Of a DNA stretch of 6,937 nucleotides, positions 1-5,678 are shown one piece after another (within the stretch, counting starts at the first letter, position 1; each line of letters begins with the position of its first letter). A model generated the notes under the pieces. The model did not search any database. It was not told where the DNA came from and saw nothing but the letters and a program-made list of their open reading frames with translations. The DNA is from Candidatus Symbiothrix sp. Lineage in GTDB: Bacteria; Bacteroidota; Bacteroidia; Bacteroidales; Azobacteroidaceae. Both the position numbers and the translations under genes were made by a program. Location of the stretch: contig JAITXK010000029.1 of NCBI GenBank assembly GCA_031284765.1, forward strand, positions 1-6,937, in the 5' to 3' direction.

Positions 1-174
1 GACGGCGGATTATTGGCCGCCGCCGAATGGAATTTGTCCCAACGCCTGGCCTTGCGCGGGCAATTAGCATGGGGATTGACTTCCGTTTTCCCCTCGTCGT
101 TTACCGGAATGCCGTTCAAAATGTATAACGTTTACGGCACACTCGCTCTCAGCTATCTTTTGAAACAAAGTTAA
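1..174 (+). CDS. C-terminal end of a probable outer-membrane beta-barrel protein (5' partial)
   Basis: An open frame runs from the first base of the window to a TAA stop and encodes 57 residues; the start lies outside. The peptide shows alternating polar and hydrophobic residues with many aromatics and glycines (for example ALRGQLAWGLTSVF and YNVYGTLALSYLL), which is the pattern of membrane-spanning beta strands. The last stretch, ending SYLLKQS, could be the final strand carrying the beta-barrel assembly signal, although the protein does not end in an aromatic residue. This suggests an outer-membrane or surface protein, but the family cannot be named from so short a piece. The stop is only 7 nt before the acyltransferase start, so the gene is probably the upstream member of the same operon. 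A soluble beta-rich domain is the main alternative. Confidence 0.55.
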   Translation, partial: DGGLLAAAEWNLSQRLALRGQLAWGLTSVFPSSFTGMPFKMYNVYGTLALSYLLKQS

Positions 175-181
175 GAAACCG

Positions 182-1003
182 ATGGAAGGCAATTTTCATA
201 TAGATGTAGCAGAAATTCTGCAATCGAAAGCTCCGAAGTTATACCGGAAAATTCCAAAATGGACAATCAAACTCTTTGCCAAATTGATTTGTCAGGATTT
301 GATTAATCAAACATTAAAGCAAAATGAAGGGCTGACCGGCGTTCCTTTTATGGAAAATACGCTTCTGAATTTCCGCATCACGATGCACTTGAAAGGGACA
401 GAAAATCTGCCCAACAAGCATCGCCGCTGCATCTTTGCCTCCAATCATCCCTTGGGCGGATTGGATGGAATCTGTTTGTCTGCCGTACTCGGCAAGCATT
501 ATCAGGGACAAATTCGCTATCTGGTTAACGATATTCTGTACTTTCTCGAGCCGCTGAAAGATATTTTTATCCCGATTAATAAACACGGAGCGCAAGCCAA
601 AGGAGCGGTTGCCCTTTTGAATGAGGCATTAGCTTCCGATAATCAGATAATTACCTTTCCATCCGGCCTTTGTTCTCGAAAGACCAAAGGGGTGATTCAT
701 GATTCCGAATGGAAGAAAATGTTTATTACCAAGGCGGTGGAATATCAACGCGATGTGGTTCCTGTGTATTTCGAAGCTAAAAATTCTAATTTTTTTTACC
801 GTTTAGCTAATTTTCGTAAACAAATTGGCTTGAAAATCAACATAGAAATGTTACTTTTGCCCCGTGAAATGTTTAAGGCGCGCGGTTCGTCATTTACCGT
901 TCATTTCGGGCAACCGATTCCGTGGCAAACATTTGATGACTCTAAAACCCCGTCACAATGGGCAAAAGAGGTAGAAAAACAAGTATATCATAGAATTGAA
1001 TAA
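182..1003 (+). CDS. glsA: PlsC-like lysophospholipid/aminolipid O-acyltransferase (GlsA-like)
   Basis: The 273-residue protein belongs to the glycerolphosphate/lysophosphatidate acyltransferase superfamily, which transfers acyl chains from acyl-ACP or acyl-CoA to a hydroxyl group at the inner membrane. The catalytic block is SNHPLGGLDG (about residues 87-96), with His89 and Asp95. A second block, ITFPSGLCSRK (157-167), corresponds to the FPEGTRS substrate-binding motif, and VVPVYFEA (192-199) to the fourth motif. The His-Asp spacing is HX5D rather than the usual HX4D. The next gene is a GNAT-type N-acyltransferase 17 nt downstream. That pairing is characteristic of glsA/glsB of Bacteroides thetaiotaomicron, where GlsA esterifies the 3-hydroxy group of an N-acylated amino acid to give the diacylated glycine lipid. 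The symbol is inferred from family and context; a general 1-acylglycerol-3-phosphate acyltransferase cannot be excluded. The ATG at 182 has no Shine-Dalgarno motif, as is usual in this phylum. Confidence 0.82.
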   Translation: MEGNFHIDVAEILQSKAPKLYRKIPKWTIKLFAKLICQDLINQTLKQNEGLTGVPFMENTLLNFRITMHLKGTENLPNKHRRCIFASNHPLGGLDGICLSAVLGKHYQGQIRYLVNDILYFLEPLKDIFIPINKHGAQAKGAVALLNEALASDNQIITFPSGLCSRKTKGVIHDSEWKKMFITKAVEYQRDVVPVYFEAKNSNFFYRLANFRKQIGLKINIEMLLLPREMFKARGSSFTVHFGQPIPWQTFDDSKTPSQWAKEVEKQVYHRIE

Positions 1004-1020
1004 CACATATACTATCACAA

Positions 1021-2022
1021 ATGGAAGAAATTATTCCTAAAATCGACAGAGCGATACTCAAATCCGAATTAACGGAAGACAAGCTTTTTCGAAAAACCAA
1101 TAAATCGGGCAACGAAATTTATTTGTTTACTGCCCGGAATGCACCAAATTTGATGCTCGAAGTCGGCCGTTTACGCGAAATTGCTTTCCGGTATTACGGT
1201 GGCGGAACAGGAAAATCGGTAGATATTGATGAATTTGACACGATGGAAAAGCCCTACCGGCAACTGATTGTCTGGGACCCGCAAGAAGAAGAAATTCTGG
1301 GCGCTTATCGCTTCCGTTGCGGCAATGAAATCACGTTTGATGCCAATGGACAACCGAATAATATCGCGACTTGCGAATTGTTCCATTTTTCACAAAAGTT
1401 TATTGATACCTATTTGATGCAGATGGTAGAATTGGGACGTTCATTCGTTTCGTTGGAGTATCAATCCAGCAAATTCGGCGCCAAAAGCCTGTTTGCACTG
1501 GATAATTTGTGGGACGGATTGGGCGCATTGTCGGTTATTGACCCTGATTTCCGTTATTTTTTTGGAAAGATGACAATGTACAACAATTACAATCCCGATG
1601 CCCGCAACATGATTTTGTTTTTTCTCGATAAATATTTCAAAGATAATCAGGCTTTAATTACGCCTATTTATCCGTTGGTAACCCATGCGGATTGCAATCG
1701 TTTGTCACAACTGTTTGATAAACATACCTATAAAGAAGATTATAAAACTTTGAACACGGAAGTCCGGAAATGCGGCTTTAATATTCCGCCCCTGGTGAGC
1801 GCCTATATGAATTTGTCGCCGAGCATGCGCGTGTTTGGAACCGCCATCAATAAAGATTTCGGCGCAGTGGAAGAAACCGGTATTTTGATTGATTTTGAAG
1901 ATATTTTTGAGGATAAAAAGAAACGGCACATCGAATCATTTTTGCGGGAACTGCCAACGAAAAAACTCATCGACCATTTGCGTAAGTTGATTACCGATGC
2001 CAAGGCAAGGAGGAAAAAATAA
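1021..2022 (+). CDS. glsB: GNAT-fold amino-acid N-acyltransferase (GlsB/OlsB-like, 'hemolysin' family)
   Basis: The 333-residue protein resembles the acyl-ACP-dependent N-acyltransferases long annotated as putative hemolysins, related to OlsB and to glycine N-acyltransferase GlsB. It would attach a 3-hydroxy fatty acid to the amino group of glycine (or ornithine or serine), forming a mono-acylated lipid. Visible family blocks are LREIAFRYYGGGTGK (51-65), the QLIVWD...EILGAYRFR core strands (81-99), VELGRSFVSLEYQ (136-148), and a C-terminal block with PPLVSAYMNLSPSMRVFG (256-273) followed by VEETGILID (283-291). The C-terminus is strongly basic (ARRKK), consistent with binding at the membrane surface. 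The O-acyltransferase lies 17 nt upstream, and the stop codon overlaps the mechanosensitive-channel start by one base. The family is clear; the amino acid used is inferred from Bacteroidetes precedent and is not visible in the sequence. Confidence 0.85.
   Translation: MEEIIPKIDRAILKSELTEDKLFRKTNKSGNEIYLFTARNAPNLMLEVGRLREIAFRYYGGGTGKSVDIDEFDTMEKPYRQLIVWDPQEEEILGAYRFRCGNEITFDANGQPNNIATCELFHFSQKFIDTYLMQMVELGRSFVSLEYQSSKFGAKSLFALDNLWDGLGALSVIDPDFRYFFGKMTMYNNYNPDARNMILFFLDKYFKDNQALITPIYPLVTHADCNRLSQLFDKHTYKEDYKTLNTEVRKCGFNIPPLVSAYMNLSPSMRVFGTAINKDFGAVEETGILIDFEDIFEDKKKRHIESFLRELPTKKLIDHLRKLITDAKARRKK
2007..2013 (+). promoter_or_regulatory. Shine-Dalgarno-like AAGGAGG before the mscS-type gene
   Basis: AAGGAGG sits 8 nt before the ATG at 2022, an ideal position for pairing with 16S rRNA. 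It lies within the last codons of the upstream N-acyltransferase gene, which encode Lys-Ala-Arg-Arg-Lys-Lys, so it may partly reflect coding sequence. Bacteroidota rarely depend on such sites, which makes a perfect one at a TAATG overlap noticeable. It supports the chosen start and possible re-initiation. Confidence 0.5.
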
Positions 2023-3785
2023 TGAAACAACAAAATCGCATTTGTTTTCTGTGTTTGGTTTGGCTGTTTGCTCCCATGCAACCGGCTGTATCTCAATCAA
2101 GTTTAAGTCAGTTTCTTGATGACCTTTCCGATTCCATTCAAGCCGTAAATGAATCGTCTGATACATCCCAACTGCAAACCATTCAACATCAATTGGCTGA
2201 CAGCCGTTTGAACGAGCAAAACCTGCGAATGGAAGTAGAGCAAATGAAATTGTTGGTTTATACCGCCGATTCGGTCAAACTACTTCACCAAAAACAACTT
2301 GTCGATTCATTACGAACAATCACGCAAGGCATACCTGTTGTGGTTGAAGCAGATACACTCTTTTATCTTTATACCAACAGGGGCGGATTATCACCCACCA
2401 AACGCGCCCTGCAAATCAGCAACATGATTGTCAATTTGGGAAAGGAGTACAATATGCAGCCTGATTCGGTCTATATCATTTCCGAAGACATCACGACAGA
2501 TATTATGTACAACGATAAAGTCATCATCTCACTGACGGATAAGGACGGTTTATGGGCAAACAGCTCACGCGACGAATTGGCTACGCACTACCGCACTATC
2601 ATTGTAGATACCCTCCGGTTATTGAAAGAAAAACACAGTTTTATGGCATTAGTCAAGCATATTCTATTGTTATCCCTCGTCCTGGTTGTGCTGTTTATCC
2701 TGATTCGTTTGGTAAATTTCGGCTATTACAGACTCAAAAAGAAACTCCATGACATGAAAGGCAAATATTTCAAACCTTTATACTTGAAAAAATATGAGTT
2801 TCTGAGTGTGGACAGGCAGTTACGAATCTTCTATTTTTTGGCGAATACTTTACGTTACGCAGTCATTATCCTCTTGTTTATTATCACGTTGCCGATTATA
2901 TTCAGTATCTTTCCACAGACCGAGAATTTGGCCTTGCAAATTTTCTCCTATATACTGTCACCGGCTAAAAAGATCGCCTGGAGCATTATCCATTACATTC
3001 CCAACTTATTTGTTATCGCCCTTATCTGGCTGGTTATACATTACATAACCAAGGGATTAGGCTCGTTGGCGAGAGAAATCGGATCAGGACATTTGCGGAT
3101 TCGCGGATTTTATCCCGATTGGGCAGGCCCAACTCACAGCATTATCCGTTTTCTGTTGTATGCCTTTATGATTTCGTTGATTTATCCTTATTTGCCAAAC
3201 GCACAATCGGGTATTTTTCAGGGAATTTCCGTCTTTATCGGTTTGATTGTATCGTTCGGTTCAAGTTCAGCTATTGGCAATTTGATTGCGGGCATTGTAT
3301 TGACTTATATGCGGCCGTTCAAAATCGGCGACAAAATCAAATACAACGATTTAGTAGGCAATGTCGTTGAAAAAACGCCGATTGTTACCCGGATACGAAC
3401 CATAAAAAATGAGATAGTGACCGTTCCCAACGGCAGCCTCATGAATGCACAAACAGTAAATTACAGTGAATCGGTACGCCAATGTGGCCTGTTGATCCAT
3501 CTGGAAGTCAGTTGCGGATATGAAACGCCTTGGCGGCAAATCCATCAATTACTGATAGAAGCGGCCAAAAACACGCCGGGTATTGTACCCGAATCGTTGC
3601 CCTTTGTGCATGAAACCGCGTTCAATGATTTTTATGTTAACTACGAAATCAATGCACCTATTACCGATGCCAATCAGATGAGTGCTATTTATTCTGATTT
3701 GCGGGCAAATATTCAAGATAAATTCAAGGAAGCTGGGGTGAATATTTTGTCACCGCATTATTATATACGGAAAGGAGATAAATAA
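2022..3785 (+). CDS. MscS-family mechanosensitive ion channel with periplasmic N-terminal domain
   Basis: The 587-residue inner-membrane protein would open under membrane tension and release solutes during osmotic downshock. It starts with a probable signal peptide (hydrophobic ICFLCLVWLFA, likely cleavage after AVSQS near residue 25). A periplasmic region of about 180 residues follows, with a predicted coiled-coil part (about 45-100) and a compact domain from about 105 to 205. Membrane segments lie near 209-231, 274-297, 320-346 and 370-390, followed by the pore-lining helix about 395-431. The MscS signature is SFGSSSAIGNLIAGIVLTYM then RPFKIGD (411-437). The beta domain continues with VGNVVEKTPIVTRIRT and VTVPNGSLMNAQ, and the alpha/beta end domain runs to the C-terminus (SPHYYIRKGDK). 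At 587 residues it is about twice the size of E. coli MscS (286) and smaller than MscK. Its start overlaps the acyltransferase stop (TAATG), implying coupled translation. Confidence 0.93.
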   Translation: MKQQNRICFLCLVWLFAPMQPAVSQSSLSQFLDDLSDSIQAVNESSDTSQLQTIQHQLADSRLNEQNLRMEVEQMKLLVYTADSVKLLHQKQLVDSLRTITQGIPVVVEADTLFYLYTNRGGLSPTKRALQISNMIVNLGKEYNMQPDSVYIISEDITTDIMYNDKVIISLTDKDGLWANSSRDELATHYRTIIVDTLRLLKEKHSFMALVKHILLLSLVLVVLFILIRLVNFGYYRLKKKLHDMKGKYFKPLYLKKYEFLSVDRQLRIFYFLANTLRYAVIILLFIITLPIIFSIFPQTENLALQIFSYILSPAKKIAWSIIHYIPNLFVIALIWLVIHYITKGLGSLAREIGSGHLRIRGFYPDWAGPTHSIIRFLLYAFMISLIYPYLPNAQSGIFQGISVFIGLIVSFGSSSAIGNLIAGIVLTYMRPFKIGDKIKYNDLVGNVVEKTPIVTRIRTIKNEIVTVPNGSLMNAQTVNYSESVRQCGLLIHLEVSCGYETPWRQIHQLLIEAAKNTPGIVPESLPFVHETAFNDFYVNYEINAPITDANQMSAIYSDLRANIQDKFKEAGVNILSPHYYIRKGDK

Positions 3786-3877
3786 TCGAATTCAAGGACG
3801 TAACCATTGACAATATCTTCGATGGCATCATCCTTTCGTTTGCGACTATCCTCAAGAATGCGCTCTTACCGTGCTAA
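3786..3877. other. orphan coding-like fragment in the intergenic region (possible gene remnant)
   Basis: Just after the channel gene the sequence is less AT-rich than the spacer behind it and reads open for about 30 codons on both strands in the same codon register. The plus strand gives EFKDVTIDNIFDGIILS and continues to NALLPC before TAA at 3875; the minus strand gives ERILEDSRKRKDDAIEDIVN then GYVLEFDYLS. Neither reading has a plausible ATG start or a recognised motif. The hydrophilic minus-strand reading looks more protein-like. I interpret it as a possible decayed piece of a gene, perhaps left by the event that placed the toxin-antitoxin pair here. Chance openness over so short a span remains quite possible. 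Confidence 0.3.
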
Positions 3878-3972
3878 TATAGCCGGAAATATTTATTTAT
3901 GCAAGGTTTATATAGGCTTTATTTTCAAAGAATTATTTTTTTGCCTTGAATCACTATAAAACGTTCTCTTTT

Positions 3973-4003
3973 TTTGTGAATATAGAAATTAGCATTACCT
4001 TTG
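3973..4003 (+). promoter_or_regulatory. Bacteroidetes-type promoter of the higBA operon
   Basis: A -33 element TTTG (3973-3976) and a perfect -7 element TACCTTTG (3996-4003, consensus TAnnTTTG) are separated by exactly 19 nt, matching the promoter recognised by the primary sigma factor of Bacteroidetes. Transcription would start around 4009-4012, leaving a leader of roughly 11-14 nt before the toxin ATG at 4023. The surroundings are very AT-rich. No convincing palindromic HigA operator is visible, though a 7-bp tandem repeat lies in the leader. Confidence 0.85.
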
Positions 4004-4022
4004 CATCGAACAAATATCAAAT

Positions 4023-4343
4023 ATGAAAGTAGAGTTTGAAAAGGAGTATTTACGTGAGTTGTATGAATTTGAAAAAACAAGTGATAAAAAACATCGCTTT
4101 CAACCGCAAATCATAAATGGATACTTGAAATGCGTAAAGGCATTAATTGATATTCAACGTATGGAAGAATTGTACACTTATAATTCTTTACGGTATGAAA
4201 AGCTTAAAGGTGATAAAACCGGATTTTCTTCCTTGCGCATCAATGACCAATATCGCCTTGAATTTCGTGAAATTTCAAGCCCGAACGACCAAATCACCAT
4301 TGAGTTGTGTTCATTAACAGATATTACAAACCATTATAAATAA
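4023..4343 (+). CDS. higB: HigB-like toxin of a type II toxin-antitoxin system (RelE/ParE superfamily)
   Basis: The 106-residue protein has the size and pattern of HigB toxins, ribosome-dependent mRNA endonucleases. The key block is LKGDKTGFSSLRINDQYRLEF (61-81), containing the conserved Lys62-Gly63 and the Arg/Asn/Arg pattern Arg72, Asn74, Arg78; the chain ends in DITNHYK. By position Lys62 and Arg78 match the Lys and Arg important in Proteus HigB (family knowledge), and His104-Tyr105 may stand for the C-terminal Tyr-His pair. The position of the other catalytic His (just before the LKG block) is occupied by Glu59. The toxin gene precedes the antitoxin gene, the usual order for higBA and opposite to most other type II pairs. 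It has its own promoter, with the ATG about a dozen nt after the likely transcription start. Activity is inferred; a related RelE-type toxin name would also fit. Confidence 0.87.
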   Translation: MKVEFEKEYLRELYEFEKTSDKKHRFQPQIINGYLKCVKALIDIQRMEELYTYNSLRYEKLKGDKTGFSSLRINDQYRLEFREISSPNDQITIELCSLTDITNHYK

Positions 4344-4350
4344 AAACAAT

Positions 4351-4674
4351 ATGGCAAAAATAACAGCAAACGAATTAGAATCGTTTCGCCCGTATCATCC
4401 GGGCGAACTTTTGAAAGATGAATTGGAATATCGCCATATATCGCAAAGATCATTGGCAAAACAGTTGGGTTTGCATTATACAGCATTCAATGAAGTTTTG
4501 AATGGCAAACGACCCGTTTCAACCGATTTGGCATTGCTTTTGGAAGCCTCCATTGGTGTTAGTCCCGGATTATTGCTTCGCATGCAAACAAGCTACAACT
4601 TGCAAGTGGCGAAAAAGGATAAATCACTTGCACAACGACTTGCCGAAATTCGCAAAGTAGCTGCTGTATTCTAA
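4351..4674 (+). CDS. higA: HigA-like antitoxin with helix-turn-helix DNA-binding domain
   Basis: The 107-residue protein matches the HigA antitoxin family. It begins with the characteristic HPGELLKDELEYRHIS (16-31), followed by an XRE-type helix-turn-helix: QRSLAKQLGLHYTAFNEVLNG (32-52) with the recognition helix around 42-52. The next stretch, KRPVSTDLALLLEASIGVSP (53-72), leads into LLLRMQTSYNLQVAKK, the usual continuation in the HigA family. It would bind and neutralise the upstream toxin and, with it, repress the shared promoter. The start is 7 nt after the toxin stop, so the two are co-transcribed. The remainder of the C-terminus is short and charged (KDKSLAQRLAEIRK). The gene ends in a very AT-rich region and converges with tRNA-Ser and tatD on the opposite strand. 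Confidence 0.92.
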   Translation: MAKITANELESFRPYHPGELLKDELEYRHISQRSLAKQLGLHYTAFNEVLNGKRPVSTDLALLLEASIGVSPGLLLRMQTSYNLQVAKKDKSLAQRLAEIRKVAAVF

Positions 4675-4714
4675 AATTTTAATTTTTAATTTTACAGACC
4701 TGAAGAAAATATCG

Positions 4715-4740
4715 TTTAGTCCTTTATTTAGTCCCTTTTA
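4715..4740. repeat. short imperfect tandem repeat (TTTAGTCCTTTA / TTTAGTCCCTTTTA)
   Basis: Two adjacent copies of a 12-14 bp unit, TTTAGTCCTTTA (4715-4726) and TTTAGTCCCTTTTA (4727-4740), lie between the antitoxin stop and the 3' end of tRNA-Ser. The repeat is read directly from the sequence. Its position about 30 nt from a tRNA 3' end suggests, without proving, a leftover recombinase binding site from integration at the tRNA. Confidence 0.55.
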
Positions 4741-4771
4741 TTCATAAATGCTTAATAATCAATGTTGATTG

Positions 4772-4859
4772 CGGAGAGGACGGGATTCGAACCCGTGAAA
4801 CCCTTTAGGAGTTTACACGCTTTCCAGGCGTGCCTCTTCAACCACTCGAGCACCTCTCC
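4772..4859 (-). tRNA. tRNA-Ser (anticodon GGA)
   Basis: The 88-nt minus-strand sequence folds as a class II tRNA. The acceptor stem pairs GGAGAGG at the 5' end with CCTCTCC at the 3' end, with discriminator base G as expected for serine. The anticodon arm is CACGC-CTGGAAA-GCGTG, giving anticodon GGA (4823-4825), which reads UCC and UCU. A long variable arm (AAACTC paired with GGGTTT) distinguishes serine from other GGA-like arrangements. The T arm ACGGG-TTCGAAT-CCCGT is canonical. No CCA is encoded; the bases after the discriminator are CAA. The gene lies just downstream of tatD and has its own promoter. Confidence 0.97.
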
Positions 4860-4876
4860 TCTGTAAAAAAGCGGTG

Positions 4877-4907
4877 CGAAGGTACGAACAAAAATTCAGA
4901 TTTCAAA
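4877..4907 (-). promoter_or_regulatory. Bacteroidetes-type promoter of tRNA-Ser, overlapping the end of tatD
   Basis: On the minus strand TTTG (4907-4904) is followed after exactly 19 nt by TACCTTCG (4884-4877), one mismatch from the -7 consensus TAnnTTTG. Transcription would begin near 4868-4872, about 10 nt before the mature tRNA 5' end at 4859. The -33 element covers part of the last Phe and Glu codons of tatD, whose TGA stop is at 4898-4896, so promoter and coding sequence share bases. Confidence 0.8.
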
Positions 4908-5666
4908 CATTTGGCAAGCATTTTTGGCCGTTTCCTCCGCAATCGTCTCCTCCGAAACACCATACACTTCTGCCAAATGCTGTACAACATACTTCAAATA
5001 AGCGGATTCATTCCGCTTTCCCCGAAAAGGGACCGGCGTGAGGTAAGGCGCATCCGTTTCCAAAACGATGCGATTGATTGGGGCAAGCGCAAGATAATCT
5101 TTAAAATTTGCTTTTTTATAGGTAATTACACCGTTGATTCCCAATAAAAAATGAGGAAAGCTCAATGTTTCTTCCAATTCTTCGCGAGTCCCTCCGAAAC
5201 TGTGGAAAATACCGCGTAACTTATTGGCCCCAACTTTCCGCAAACTTTCAAAAACTTGCGGAAAAGCATTGCGCGCATGAATAGATACCGGAAGATTCAA
5301 GTCAATACACCACTGCAATTGCGTTTCAAAAGCTTCGATTTGCTGTTGTTGATAGGTAGTATCCCAATATAAATCAATACCGATTTCACCCACCGCAATA
5401 TACTTTCTTTGAGCGAATTGCGCACGGAGAAGCGCCAAATGCCGGGGATAATCTGCATCCACTTCCGTGGGATGAAGTCCCATCATCGGAAAGCAAATGG
5501 ATGGAAAACGGTCGCAAAGACGATGCAGGCGTTCGATGGAAGCAACATCAATATTCGGCAGACAGATTTTTTGCACTCCTGCCTCCGAAGCGCGCTGCAT
5601 GACTTCCTGAATATCCGCATCAAATTCTTCGGAATAGATATGCGAGTGTGTATCAACTAAATACAT
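4896..5666 (-). CDS. tatD: TatD-family metal-dependent hydrolase (putative DNase)
   Basis: The 256-residue protein (from the ATG at 5666) is a TatD-type amidohydrolase-fold enzyme; family members are Mg-dependent nucleases acting on DNA and sometimes implicated in DNA repair or quality control. All metal-site motifs are present: DTHSHIY near the N-terminus (Asp-x-His-x-His), MGLHPTEV, VGEIGIDLYWD with the metal-binding Glu, VSIHARNA, GIFHSFGG and LETDAPYLTP with the catalytic Asp, followed by the typical RGKRNES. Length is normal for the family. I chose ATG 5666 because the protein then starts MYLVDTHSH, as family members usually do; an in-frame TTG at 5675 would add three residues. The upstream prenyl synthase stop is 12 nt away, so the two are probably co-transcribed. 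Close paralogues (YcfH/YjjV types) cannot be separated by eye. Confidence 0.93.
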   Translation of the reverse strand: MYLVDTHSHIYSEEFDADIQEVMQRASEAGVQKICLPNIDVASIERLHRLCDRFPSICFPMMGLHPTEVDADYPRHLALLRAQFAQRKYIAVGEIGIDLYWDTTYQQQQIEAFETQLQWCIDLNLPVSIHARNAFPQVFESLRKVGANKLRGIFHSFGGTREELEETLSFPHFLLGINGVITYKKANFKDYLALAPINRIVLETDAPYLTPVPFRGKRNESAYLKYVVQHLAEVYGVSEETIAEETAKNACQMFEI

Positions 5667-5678
5667 TTCATTCAACTT

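Noticed and set aside
314..595. 93-codon minus-strand open frame inside the O-acyltransferase
   Set aside because: It covers the catalytic block of a well-supported gene and its translation has no recognisable features.
3853..3868. AAGA...TCTT hairpin downstream of the mscS gene
   Set aside because: Only four contiguous pairs and no T tract; it would not terminate efficiently.
3902..3955. CAAGG...CCTTG inverted arms upstream of the higBA promoter as an operator
   Set aside because: Arms of five bases about 40 nt apart are expected by chance in such a region.
4673..4693. AT-only inverted repeat after higA as a terminator
   Set aside because: AAAATT and AATTTT could pair, but with only A-T pairs, a 9-nt loop and no GC stem it is not a convincing intrinsic terminator.
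4757..4770. AATCA-ATGT-TGATT hairpin next to the tRNA 3' end as a tRNA terminator
   Set aside because: The stem is only 5 bp and no T-run follows it on the minus strand.
4830..5147. 105-codon plus-strand open frame across the tRNA and the end of tatD
   Set aside because: It is antisense to a clear tRNA and to conserved TatD codons and resembles no protein.
5667..5675. TTG at 5675 as the tatD start
   Set aside because: The ATG at 5666 gives the family-typical MYLVDTHSH start, and TTG starts are uncommon in this phylum.
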